Shown: positions 22,642 to 33,215 of the stretch, piece after piece
Layout: every line of letters starts with the position of its first letter
Numbering within the stretch: the first letter of the stretch is position 1
Assembly: GCF_011745365.1 (NCBI RefSeq)
Contig: NW_024468911.1
Location: forward strand, 1,606,759-1,670,758
DNA: 64,000 nt
Direction of reading: 5' to 3'
Source: Cryphonectria parasitica EP155
Lineage: Eukaryota > Ascomycota > Sordariomycetes > Diaporthales > Cryphonectriaceae
Made by a program: the position numbers and the translations under genes
The notes under the pieces: model-generated
Told to the model about the DNA's origin: nothing
The model's input: only the letters and a program-made list of their open reading frames with translations
Database searches by the model: none

Positions 22642-25050
22642 ATGGCTGTCTGGCCATTTCGGCGGAAAAGCCGCAGGAAACGGCCCCGTAGCGGAGCTCT
22701 CAGCGATCCCGACTCCGCCACACAGGACCCGTCCGAGGATCAAAGTCGAGTTCGCAGAAGGAAGATAGATCCTGAACCAGCAACAACCACAATGCCTGTC
22801 AAGAGACAGCCAAACAAGTTACACCGCCGTGAGCGCAGTTTGAGCTTTGAAAAAGGAAGAGAGGATGCCCTGGCTATCGAGCGCCGGAGAACCAGTCGGA
22901 AACGGACATCAGGGGCCGTTGGCCAGGGTCTAGTGGATCCTCGTGTCCACCCTTATTCCAGAGGTCTCGATGCTTCTAATGTGGACAAGTCCCCTTTTAA
23001 CCAGGACAACTTCCCTAGAATGCCCACCCTCCATCACAAGCGGAATGCCGAACTTTCAGCACGCAGAAAATCCAACAAGCGGAGGAAGGCCGACCACGCC
23101 CGTGAAGCAGACATCAGAGCCATGAGCAGGTCTGACCCAGTCCGACCGGCCGCTGAGCCGTGGCAGTCTGGAAGGCCTATAAGGAAGGAGACCAAGAAGG
23201 CCAAAGGCGGGCTCGGACTTAGTCTCCGGCGTTCTTGGGAGAGAGCACATCAAGACTCGGACATATCGCTCCCGTTACCTGGGAGCATTCACTCCAGCCT
23301 CTCCGACGATTCAGAGCACGTCTCGTTCAAGGTCTCTGCGCTCGAAGCCCTTGCCCCACGTCCAACCCTGCGATACACAGTTCACCCGCGTCACAGCTCC
23401 CCGCCGGCAGAGCGTCCCGACAGACATGTCTCGGTCAGACATAAAGTATCCGAAAGGCAACCCATCCCCGAGGCCACAATCAGAGCCCACAAGCGCATTG
23501 ACGATCTTGCGGATGACCTTACTGCCAGTGACTTGCGGCAGCTGATGGAACGCGATGGCCGGAGACGGGCAAAGAAAGAGGAGCAAGATCGGCAGAGGCT
23601 AGAGAGAAGGCTGGCGAGGAGAGCAGAGAAGGAAAAGGCTGCTGAGAGGGAGGGGCGGCAATCTCCTCCCAACCTAGAGAGAGGCGTGCTCGGTCGGGAA
23701 TCAGTCGGTCTGGGTATCGATCCTGAGTCTGCTGTGAGAACCTCGTCGACGCCAAGGTCCTCTGCGAAGTCTTCTCCCAGCCCTTCGACAAAGCAGCTGG
23801 GCAAACGCCCTGCGGCGGAGATGGAAGACGACGAGGAGGCCGACGAGACCGCTGCTCAGGGGCCGCTAGAGCACTTCCACCGGACCGATAGCATACCACT
23901 GGACGATACTACAATAACACCACCCCCCGAGGATCCGCCCACCCGACGTGAATCGAGCCCCCGAAAGAGAATTATATTAATGCCTCGAGCATCCAAGTCC
24001 AAATCGCCGCCGCCGCCAGCGCAGCCGTCGTCCGATCCGCCGAAGCCCGAGAGGCCTGACCATGCCAGGCAAACATCTGAAGGCAGCCTCAAGAAGATGC
24101 GGAGATCTTGGAGCAATTTGTTCCGCTGGGGGTCCAGGTCTAGACGCAGGTCAGGTCCTTCGTCGTTCTCAAATACCTCGCGAGATTCCATGACGGGACC
24201 TTATACCCCGGCCACTCCTGCATACGACCCGGCCGCTTTATCTCGCAAGATCAGCAGCGGCGTGCCCAAGAGGACGCTGTCCCGGTTCCGTGAAGACTTG
24301 CCCGAGCTGCCTCTGTCGCCGCCGCAATCAAGAGAAGCATCCCCAGAGCCACCACCCTCCGCGATTATCGAGCAGGATTCACCTGAGCTCGACGCTGCAA
24401 TGGATCTTGATGAGCCAATTGTCATGCCGAAGCGCCGGGATACACCCATGTCTCCAGATGAAGCACTGGGCAGTGTTCCCGCGAGCATGCCCTCAACCGT
24501 TGACCCCTCGCCTGAACCGAACACGGTATCGCTTGCCTCCGTTGATTCTGAAGGATCTTGGTTCGGCAAAAAATCCTCGAACCGTCGGTCCGTGCCGACG
24601 CCTCTGACACCACCACGCATCCAACACCAGCGACCAGCCACCGCGAGCACATTCGACTCTCATCATGACCCAGACCTTCCCACGCAGGAATTCCAGGAAG
24701 ATTACTCCGACATCACCGGGGACGATTACCTGTCCCGTCTCGCCAATCAACGCAGTTCGGGTTCTCACGTGACGCATGCTCGTGCCTCGTCAGATGCGTC
24801 TGACGATGCTCGTTGGGGCATTGTGGGAGGACACCAACCACATTTTGTTGAACCACGCGCGATCGATTTTGTCAAGAGCCACGAGGGGCTTCTGAATAGC
24901 TTCTCTGACGACGGTGTGGACGCCAGTGAATCAGATGACAATGCGGACAGTATAGGGGCTGATGAGGAGAACAAAGAAAACGGGGGCCGCCGTGCGGCCA
25001 CCGCTACCCGGCACAATAGAAGTGCGAAACTGTTAGAAGTCAACCCGTGA
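22642..25050 (+). CDS. Large basic, disordered protein of unknown function (802 aa)
   Basis: 22642 is the first in-frame ATG; the frame is open a further 48 codons upstream but only from a non-ATG codon. The protein starts MAVWPFRRKSRRKRPRSG and is rich in Arg, Lys, Ser and Pro. It has multiple bipartite basic stretches that could be nuclear signals and repeated SPP/PPP motifs. A basic helix at about residues 295-340 (RQLMERDGRRRAKKEEQDRQ onward) is likely coiled coil. A small ordered-looking element, KKMRRSWSNLFRWGSRSRRR, sits near 490-510. The acidic C-terminus contains WGIVGGHQPHFVEPRAIDFV and SDDNADSIGADEENKENG. No catalytic domain is visible and I do not recognise the family. The long leader with uORFs suggests tight control. 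A scaffold or signalling protein would fit the composition, but that is speculation. Confidence 0.8.
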   Translation: MAVWPFRRKSRRKRPRSGALSDPDSATQDPSEDQSRVRRRKIDPEPATTTMPVKRQPNKLHRRERSLSFEKGREDALAIERRRTSRKRTSGAVGQGLVDPRVHPYSRGLDASNVDKSPFNQDNFPRMPTLHHKRNAELSARRKSNKRRKADHAREADIRAMSRSDPVRPAAEPWQSGRPIRKETKKAKGGLGLSLRRSWERAHQDSDISLPLPGSIHSSLSDDSEHVSFKVSALEALAPRPTLRYTVHPRHSSPPAERPDRHVSVRHKVSERQPIPEATIRAHKRIDDLADDLTASDLRQLMERDGRRRAKKEEQDRQRLERRLARRAEKEKAAEREGRQSPPNLERGVLGRESVGLGIDPESAVRTSSTPRSSAKSSPSPSTKQLGKRPAAEMEDDEEADETAAQGPLEHFHRTDSIPLDDTTITPPPEDPPTRRESSPRKRIILMPRASKSKSPPPPAQPSSDPPKPERPDHARQTSEGSLKKMRRSWSNLFRWGSRSRRRSGPSSFSNTSRDSMTGPYTPATPAYDPAALSRKISSGVPKRTLSRFREDLPELPLSPPQSREASPEPPPSAIIEQDSPELDAAMDLDEPIVMPKRRDTPMSPDEALGSVPASMPSTVDPSPEPNTVSLASVDSEGSWFGKKSSNRRSVPTPLTPPRIQHQRPATASTFDSHHDPDLPTQEFQEDYSDITGDDYLSRLANQRSSGSHVTHARASSDASDDARWGIVGGHQPHFVEPRAIDFVKSHEGLLNSFSDDGVDASESDDNADSIGADEENKENGGRRAATATRHNRSAKLLEVNP

Positions 25051-26716
25051 ACGCCAGTGGATGCGAGAAGGGTGTCGGCCATACCGTCATGATTTTTGGA
25101 GCCGAGAATCAGAGGTAAAGGTCTGGGGAGAAGCGGAACTAACGAAGTATGACTGACAGACTGAGATGCCTACCACGTTCTTTTTACCATTTCCTTACCA
25201 CTATCAACCAACCACAGTCTCAACGACATTTCCTTGCAACAATTCTCAACCACCGACCACTATTCACTCTTTCAACCTCTCCTTCGAGTTTCAGAACCAT
25301 TTAACACACCCCACACAAAAAAACTTGAAAACAACTAGAATCAACCATGGCATTTCACGAAGCAGTCTGCTTTCGATCCCTACTCTTACTAATCTTTACC
25401 TACGCTTCCGGTACTGTCTATGACTGTTCTGAAGGGTCGAGACCCTAATTCTCACCACCTGGTGCGCTGAAGAGAACATAAATTTCACTTGGGCAGGGTC
25501 CAGCTGAAACTATTTTCGTGGTCGGATACATTGGTTTTCTTTCCATCACACATTTACATTCAGGATACCCTTGGCGCGTCTTGTTTTGTTCCATGATAAG
25601 ATGATGGAATGGGGGAATATGGAAAATCTGGGCGGAATGCGGCGTTTTGAAGAAGCCGCCACAAGAGCGCGCCGGGCTTTTCCCTTTTATATATGGGCGT
25701 GTGTCATATAGATGTTAATGGCCCCTGTTTGGGTCTGCAACGAGACCGAAATACACAAATGCCCAGCTACAGCTTATATGCTTGCTATTCACCCTGGCTA
25801 TTGAGAAATCATGTGATGAGTTCACTTCGAGTTAAAGAGACAAAGAAACAAAAAGCCAAGGGAGGGTGTCGAAATTTCGATGTTCAGGGACAACAAGAAG
25901 AAGAAGGAATGAAGGACTGATGTTATCTCTTTAGCATGCTAGTTAGACCTGACGAGGGATCTGCGGAACCTTCCTACCTTCCAGACACGCCTGAAGGCAG
26001 GAGAGAAAGCGCTGGAGATAGGCATTGTAGTGGGCCCTGGAACGGATCTCGCGCTTGTTTTCGCCGTCAAAACTGTATCTACAACGGTAGGTATAGGCTG
26101 CGAGTATCACATGCAATTGACGAGGCTGAGGTGATACGAATTTGTTTGCCTGCTATTGATTACTGAGCATGTATTACTTGTCGTCTTTTTAATTTTTTTT
26201 CCAGCTTTCCACAGCCTTGTATCAATCGGCCAGGCAGGGTGGCTGCTTAGATGCAGTCGGGAGAAATCGTTGGATGGTTCCCGCCCGCCCTAGCGGCCAA
26301 GTGATGCAGAGGACAGTCCAGCCCAAGGGGGAAAAATTGATACTCTTGTGTGACAAATCAGCCCATGTCGCAATGCCTCGTCGTTGCTTACATCATTGAG
26401 GACAGAAATTCGGAGAATCACTGTAAACAAGTCATTCAAAATTCTATGGCGAATCATTCTGTAACAGAGCCTTGAGCTAGTATTGCTGTAGTGACAAAAG
26501 CTACGTACTTTTGGGAGCTAAACTGCGCGTCATTCGTGCCCGCCCCAGAACAGCGGGGGGGACGAAGGGCGGGGGTTGGTTTGCTCAATTATCTAAAGCG
26601 CGCAGCGATATTTAAAACTCGACCATGTTCTCCACCACCACCACCAACGCTATATATCCTGCCTCCTCCCGCCCTCCCCGTTTCCCAACCCGCGCCTCCG
26701 ACTCCCAGATCAATCA
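25051..26716. promoter_or_regulatory. Intergenic; 3' flank of 22642 gene and thioredoxin promoter
   Basis: About 1.7 kb without a supported gene; the short CA/CT-rich frame at 25166-25423 has untranslated-region composition. A TATATAT element at about 26651 lies roughly 65 bp before the thioredoxin ATG, within CT-rich sequence. Confidence 0.5.
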
Positions 26717-27407
26717 ATGTCCATCACCGCCGCCAGACAAGTCCTCAAGACAGCGACTCGATCTTCCCTTCCTCTGTCCACCTCTACCAGACTCACCTTT
26801 GCGCGATCTTTCCACTCCACGCCCTCCAAGATGACTGTCCACAACGTCGAGACGTGAGTCAACATATCCGCCCCCAGTGCGACTGAAGAAGAAACAATTG
26901 AATGGGTTTACTGACTTTTGTCTCGTTCCTCCTTGGATTTTTGACAGTGCCTCCCAGTTCAAGGAGATTCTCGCCAAGAACCCGGTTGTGTTTGTTGATT
27001 GGTTCGCGACGTGGTGCGGCCCTTGCAAGATGATCGCTCCTAAGATAGCAGAGTGCGTACCTTTTGCGTCTCTCCTTCCTTCCCCCCCCCCCTCCCCTTC
27101 TCTCTCTCTTTCATCAATGAACCCATGCGAGCGCGTAAACATGACTCTTAAATTCTAACACTTGTATTTGCTTCCCTGTAGGTGGTCAAACGAGTACACC
27201 GGCGTTTACTTCGTCAAGATCGACGTCGATGCGCTGCCCGAGCTGGCGGCTGAGCACAACGTCAAGGCCATGCCCACCTTCCACGTCTTCAAGGACGGCA
27301 ACACCACCGCCGCCGAGGAGTTTGTCAGCGCCGTCCCCCCCAAGGTCCAGGCCCTGATCGAGAAGCACAACCCGGGCAAGAAGGAGGGCGAGGAGAAGGC
27401 CGAGTAA
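26717..27407 (+). CDS. Thioredoxin with N-terminal presequence, 3 exons
   Basis: Exons 26717-26853, 26948-27052 and 27182-27407 join to 155 residues. Donors are GTGAGT and GTGCGT; acceptors are GACAG and TGTAG. The first 38 residues (MSITAARQVLKTATRSSLPL onward, with RSFHSTPSK) are rich in Arg, Ser and Thr and lack acidic residues, as in a mitochondrial targeting sequence. Met39 starts MTVHNVETAS, the usual N-terminus of cytosolic thioredoxins. The active-site WCGPC is at residues 68-72, followed by KMIAPKI and the cis-Pro motif AMPTFHVFKDG. The family reduces protein disulfides using thioredoxin reductase. A C-terminal Lys/Glu-rich tail is present. Two in-frame starts raise the possibility of mitochondrial and cytosolic forms from one gene. 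Confidence 0.93.
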
Positions 27408-27880
27408 GAGGGCATGAATGGGGAGAACAAGAGAGAAGACACATAAGAATCAATCGTTCTTGTAGCAGACACATAATTCATACCTCCCAAAGCGTTTCAA
27501 AATACGTTCTGGCCTGTGCGAAAGTGTTGTTCCCATTTGTGGTCTATGATGCAGTGATCAAATTAGTGGTTGCATATTGAATGCATGCCAGCTTAATTTG
27601 CTGCGCTGTCGACTACCTTCTGTGTTGTTTTCTGTATAGGTCGCAGTCAGAGCCTGATCACTCTCGGCCCCCCTGGTCAATCGCGCGCAAGGCTCTCACG
27701 ATTTTGTCATCGCGGGGTCCTGCGGCAGCGGGGCACTGATAATCATGCCCAGCATTGCCTGAGGTACGTGTGGCTCCTTCTAGTGCTTTAGCAGGGAGCA
27801 GCTCCGCGGCATTGGGGGTTAGGGTCCGCATCCGTGGGACTGACGATAACGACCACAACAAGGAACAACAACGACGCCAA
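27408..27880. other. Convergent 3' region, no gene seen
   Basis: Spacer between the thioredoxin stop and the FAD-monooxygenase stop. No RNA gene, repeat or coding signal is recognised. Confidence 0.5.
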
Positions 27881-29680
27881 TCATACTTTTTCTCCCTTGT
27901 CCATCCACATCTTCAACTGCTGCTCAGCATACACCCAGGCGTCATGATTATTGCAGTACTTCAAGCCCTCTTCGTATTCCTCATCTGCTCGTTTTTTCAA
28001 ATAGTGGATCAGCACAACCAACATTCTTTTCAAAAAGAAATCTGAACCACTTTCAACTCCAACAGCACTCACCGGTCTGAAGCGGGCCCTGGCTCCCGTC
28101 TCGTTTTCTCCCCCTATGTCTCGTCATGTTTATGATCTTGGCCGCCCTGTCCATTCTCAACCGCTGCCACAGCTCGAGGCGATGGGGAATCTCCTCGGGG
28201 GTAGTGCCAAGTGGTAGTACAACGCCCAGAGCGCAGCCGTCCTCGATGGCCTGTGCAGCGCCTTGGCCCATGTCTATAGATGCGTAGAGGCATCAGTCAG
28301 GTTGCCGGGTATTGTATAGAGCAGGAGACAAGAGGAAGTCGAGACTGGCACACGCTGACTTACAAGGCAGGAAAGGACGCGCTGCGTCCCCGATGAGGAT
28401 GGCCTTTTGCCTGGTGACACTGGGTTGAAGCTCCATCTGGACGAGATCCCACAGCCTGGCGCCGTCCTCGGGTATTTTATCAAGCATCTTCTGGACAGGC
28501 CCGCCAAACTGGTTGAAGTGCTCCTTGAGCCGTGCCTTGTTTCCCATCTGGTCATACCCCGTCAGACCTGGTGAGGGAAAAATTAACCAAATTTTGTTGT
28601 CAGCACTGTTGAGCCATCCTCTCGAGCATGGACACAGGCGGGGGAATATATCTCAGTAAAGGGGCAGTGGCCTACCTCTCTTGATCTCCCCAACTTCACT
28701 CCTGGGTACAAAGGCCGCGATGTTCATCACCGTTCCCGATGAGCACGGATACAAAATGATCCTTCTATCGTCCACTCCCATGATCTCAACGAATGAGCCT
28801 GGCGTGTCCGCAAGGAATTTCGTCTCGGGGTCGGCGAGCAGATCAGCTGTCGGAATCAGGAAACGGTAGCAACAGCGCCCCGTCCCGTACAGTGGGACCT
28901 CGCGGCCCAGGACGCCTGCGCGGGCGGCGGAGTAGACTCCGTCTGCACCCACGACGAGGTCACCAGCCGCAGTGCTGCCGTCGGCAAGGGTGATGGTGGC
29001 GGTCTCGGGGTCGACGCTCGTGAGGAGGGAGGCGGTGTGGATCTGTACGCCCAGGGAAACGGCTTTACGCTTGAGGCTCTCGTGCAGGTCGGCGCGGGTG
29101 ACCAGGTACCATTCCTATTCACACATGTCAATGCTTGTCAAAAGCAGCACCAGCAGCACCAGCAGCAAGCGCTATGCGACGCTGAAGTGGATGTGTACAA
29201 CGCACCGCCAGCCATGTGGCCCTGTCCTGGTCCGTCGTGGCCCCGATGCGCAAGACGTTGCAGTCAGCGTCTAGGTACTTGGCCTATTCGCCATATCGAG
29301 ATGTGTCAGTGCTGGCGATGGTACCCTCTTGGTTGACGGTTCCAGATTTAAGAAAAGCAAGGACACCCACTCCACGGTAGACGACGCCTCCAATCTCTCC
29401 TGGGTGAATACCCAGGTGGTTCAGCGCCGCTGTGCAGTTGGGCGCGCTGTACATTGCGTTTCCGAGCTCTGTGTGCAGTCTCGACTTCTCAAAGATCTAA
29501 GCAAGAGCGACGATTAGCAGGCCGGGAGCTCCTATGGACATGAAGGGACTCGTTTTGCTTTGATCGATCACAGGGGCATACTTCGACCTCGTGGCCTTGG
29601 AGGCGGAGTGCTATGGATGCAGAGAGCCCACCAATTCCGCCTCCCACGACGAGGATCCTCAGGGGGTCGGTCTGTGTCAT
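27881..29680 (-). CDS. FAD-dependent monooxygenase (salicylate-hydroxylase-like), 7 exons
   Basis: Minus-strand exons: 29680-29582, 29496-29371, 29283-29206, 29114-28676, 28567-28364, 28273-28073, 27984-27881; all phases agree and give 416 residues. Exon 1 carries the FAD dinucleotide motif ILVVGGGIGGLSASIALRLQ. Exon 4 has TRADLHESL, a GDLVVGADGVYSAAR (DG) motif and an Arg pair. Exons 5-6 join to IGDAARPFLPYMGQGAAQAIEDG, the second FAD-binding GD motif. The last junction, with acceptor GAGCAG preceded by a GCTGAT branch, restores the family-typical NNHDAWVYAEQQLKMWM tail. These are class A flavin monooxygenases that hydroxylate aromatic substrates with NAD(P)H and O2; salicylate or a related acid is plausible but unproven. 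It is divergent from the D-amino-acid oxidase across about 1.17 kb. CAG/CAC repeats lie in intron 3. Confidence 0.92.
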
Positions 29681-30851
29681 GGTCAAGACTCCAGGGGATG
29701 TAAGGCCTTCTGAAGAGAATTGCAGAAAGAGTTGGCTAAGTTGCTAATAAGATTGCACTGTTTACACCCTATACGTGTATAAATGTATCATTAAACCACA
29801 ACTGAAACTGCATATACATAGATCGATAAGATGGCTGATTTTACAGTCTACATTTATACTTCAGGTACATTATCAGGCAGACTTAGGCAGAGTGCGTCCT
29901 ATGGTGTTGTCTGGTGTAACATGCAGCACCTCCCTTCCTTGCTCATCACATCCCCGCCCCCTCATCAGCAACTCGGCATTCGTGACTATGAAGGTCGGCA
30001 TCTGCATGTGAGCGAGCGAGTGTGCATCGCATATGCAGGCCGTCCCGCGCCAACTTGGCACAGCTTTTGGCATCGACCAGTCAATTCATGTCAGTCTTCC
30101 CCTTGTTGAAGCCACTTACTCCCTTGTCTCCTCTCCGAGGCCCCAGTGTCTGGTCGGAGGCTCGGAATCGCGAGGGCCCGCTAGATCCTCTTGATCGATA
30201 ATCCAGTCTGGCTGTCTTGCTAATGCGATCATTCTGAACCCAGGTCACATGAGATCGTATAATAAGCAGAGAGGAGTTGTAAGGAAGAAGATGATTTCGA
30301 TGACATATAGAATGATAGAACAACATCTACAGGCGGGCAGACCCGTGCCGGTGATGAGGATTCCGGCTCCGGCACAGCTCCGATCGCGCGGCGATGTTGG
30401 GGGCGGGACAGGGAAGAGCTAGGAAGCAAGCAAACAAAGTACCTTCGTTTGGGCTGCTGCAATTAGCACTGCGATTACTTATCCGGCCGCCAGGTAACAC
30501 TGCAGCCCGCCTATTGCCCCTCCCCCTCTTTTATCTCTCGATACGTAAAGTGGCCCCTCGCTCCTCTCTTCTCTCTGGCCTTCTCCTCTTGGAACGAGCC
30601 AGAGAGTCATGTCATTTTTATCTCTGGGCCGCTTTCTTGCCGGCAATTGAGGGAGTGAGTTCCCCCCTAAAGGCCGGGCCGTTTTTGGCGCATCTGCGGG
30701 GATGCACCTTTGGAGTACTTTTTGGTTGTTAACATACTTAGATTCATCTCCTCCCAGCGCGCAATCCTCGCTGGGTCTCCTACCTTGTGTGATTGACCAA
30801 ATCTCAAGAATTTCTCTCTATTGTCGTAAGATTTAATTTGTCTATTGTGCA
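29681..30851. promoter_or_regulatory. Divergent promoter of monooxygenase and D-amino-acid oxidase
   Basis: About 1.17 kb with no supported gene. Both flanking flavoenzyme genes start here in opposite directions. A CT-rich block lies at about 30500-30600. Confidence 0.5.
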
Positions 30852-32414
30852 ATGCCTCGTATCGTAGTGGTCGGGTGAGTTTCATCATATGCTGTCTCCA
30901 ATCCTTTCTTTCGTTTTCGATCCTTTCTTTCCAAGATGAACACGGCTGACATGTTTTTGGACGGATCACCACCTTCAGTGCCGGAGTCGCTGGGCTCACT
31001 TCAGCCCTCCTGCTGGCCAAGGACAAGGAGAATGTGGTGACTGTGATTGCGAAGCACATGCCTGGCGACTATGATATCCAGTATGCGTCGCCGTGGGCCG
31101 GAGCCAACTATCTACCGTGAGCAGGATACTTTATTCCCCTTTCTCTTTCTCTTCCTGTTGTTGCTGTCCTCGAGGAGGGTCTCGTCACGGTATAATGTGT
31201 GTTGACCAAGGAGAAAACCAATAGGATGTCGACACCTGAGACCAGCAGGTGGGAGAGGAGGAGCTGGCCTGAACTGAGGAGATTGGCAGTCGAGGTGCCT
31301 GAGGCCGGTATTCACCTACAGAGTGAGTTGTTATCTGCATGATGATCCTTCATGTGGCAAGGAGAGAGGACTTGTCAACACACTGACAAGAAACCCTCAA
31401 TCTCCTTTAGAGGCTCTCGTCTATCGCAACGCAAAGGATCTAGACGTAAGTCGCCCCCTTTCTGAGGACTCAAAATGTCACAAATAAAGACCATAATAAA
31501 ACATCTCATCATCATCTGCGTGCAGAGAAGGCTGACCAGACCTCGTACAGCCCAACAACAAGGCCTCCGGGTTCGGAGATGACCTCTTCAACGAGAAACC
31601 ATGGTACACCACCTTCTTCCCAGACTACCGCAGGCTGGCAGACAGCGAGCTCCCGCCCGGCATGGCGTACGGGCACGAGTTCGGGTCCCTCTGCATCAAC
31701 ACGGCCATCTACCTCCCCTGGCTCGTAGGCCAGTGCCGCAATCTCGGCGTCGTGTTCAAGCGCGCCACCCTGTCCCACATTTCCGAGGCCGCAGCGCTGC
31801 ACCAGGACAGCGAGACAAGCGCAGGGAACAAGACCACCACCACCAGCAGCAGCAGCAGCAGCAACATCATCATCATCAACGCGACGGGGCTGGGCGCGCT
31901 CAAGCTGGGCGGCGTGGCGGACAAGGCGATGCAGCCGGCGCGGGGCCAGATCGTGTTGGTGCGCAACATCAGCCCGGCCATGTACGCCGTCTCGAGCACC
32001 ATGGGCGAGGGCGAGGGCGAGACAGACGAGGTCGTCTACTCGATGACGCGGGCGGCGGGCGGCGGCACGGTCCTGGGCGGGACGTACGCCAAGGGGAACT
32101 GGGACCCCAACCCGGACCCCAACATTGCGAACCGGATCATGCAGCGGATCGCGGCCAAGTTCCCGCAGATTACGGGTGGGAAAGGGGTCGAGGGCCTGGA
32201 TGTCATCCGCCACGGGGTCGGGCTGCGGCCGTACCGCGAGGGGGGCGTGAGGCTGGAGAAGGAGCTTGTGGGGGATGTCTGGGTGGTGCATAACTATGGA
32301 CATGCTGGGTGGGGGTATCAGGGCTCGTACGGGACGGCGGAGAGGGTGGTGGAGCTGGTGGGTGAGATTCTAGGAAGGGCGGCGCCGGTGGTGCAGGAGA
32401 AGGGGAGGCTGTAG
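30852..32414 (+). CDS. D-amino-acid oxidase, 5 exons
   Basis: Exons 30852-30874, 30979-31116, 31225-31322, 31411-31445 and 31551-32414 give 385 residues. The first splice falls inside the FAD motif (MPRIVVVG-AGVAGLTSALLLAK). Then come DIQYASPWAGANYLP, NATGLGALKLGG and the substrate/FAD signature HGVGLRPYREGG, with VVHNYGHAGWGYQGSYGTA near the end. These identify the D-amino-acid oxidase family, which deaminates neutral D-amino acids to keto acids with release of H2O2, normally in peroxisomes. The final residues are KGRL; the terminal GRL is not a canonical PTS1. A Thr/Ser/Ile homopolymeric insert (about residues 192-207) comes from ACC, AGC and ATC repeats. The last intron has branch GCTGACC and acceptor TACAG. 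Confidence 0.94.
31832..31879. repeat. Consecutive (ACC)n(AGC)n(ATC)n trinucleotide tract within the oxidase gene
   Basis: Three adjoining in-frame trinucleotide runs encode short Thr, Ser and Ile homopolymers in a surface-loop position before NATGLG. It looks like replication-slippage expansion. Confidence 0.8.
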
Positions 32415-33215
32415 GATCATTTGCAAGGGGAAACGATGAGTGATATGAGTGGGTGGAATGGTTTCTCTGTCTTTGTCTCTCTCTCTCTCTCTCCCTCTCA
32501 TATATTTCTATGTCCAATTCTGGTCTAATGAATGGCTCAATGGATCAATGGTGTTCAAGATGACAGCTGATCCTAAGCGTAAACATCAGGTAGCTGATAC
32601 AGTACTCATCGAGTGTATGGCAGGCAGGCTGTTCACAGGCATGTCAAGATACTCATGGTCCAGCCGTATAAACCGCTGAAAGACCATCCCGAATAAGACA
32701 GCCAGGAATTGCATGCTATATCTTCCCTCCAGATAATCCTTTTTCTAATCTTTTCTGTTCATTTGGCTATGATTCCAGTCATCGTGGTCTGAGATGATAC
32801 CCTCAGCAGGAAGCCGTGAATCATGGGTTTTCTGCAGGGACCTTTGTCCCCTACCAAATAAAGAGGAGAAGGGTAATGAAAAGAAGAAGAAACCCATTGT
32901 CATGAAGAATAATTGAGAGAATTTGATGTATGCATCCTCAAATAATATGCATTTCTCACCAGTTTTTTTGCTGTTCTTGCTCGAAACATGTTACTGTAGT
33001 CATTAGAAGGACGCGTGTCGGTCCGTCTGGGTGGGTTAGAGGGCCCCTGGTTAGGCTGAGCACACTTGTGATGGGGAGCGCTGCAGGGGTGTCTGCAACT
33101 TCCAAACACGTCGCTCCAAATATCTGGACGCAGTGCATCTCCAATCACAACTTCAACACCACCTCCCAAATACACGACGCCTGGACAAGGGAGCAGCCAC
33201 CACCCACCCAAAAGG
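32415..33215. promoter_or_regulatory. Intergenic with TC repeat; ALG3 promoter
   Basis: An 800-bp spacer holding a TC dinucleotide run (about 32476-32492) just after the oxidase stop. No gene is supported. Confidence 0.5.

Noticed and set aside
25166..25423. A small plus-strand frame rich in Thr, Pro and His after the 802-aa gene
   Set aside because: CA/CT-rich untranslated-type sequence with no conserved pattern.
28042..28072. A 31-nt intron (GTGAGT to TTCAG) in the last part of the FAD monooxygenase
   Set aside because: Below the minimum intron size seen here; the 88-nt alternative ending GAGCAG has a branch point and restores the conserved tail.
31512..32303. A 263-codon frame antisense to the D-amino-acid oxidase
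   Set aside because: Opposite a well-supported enzyme exon; His/Asp/Ala-rich shadow frame.
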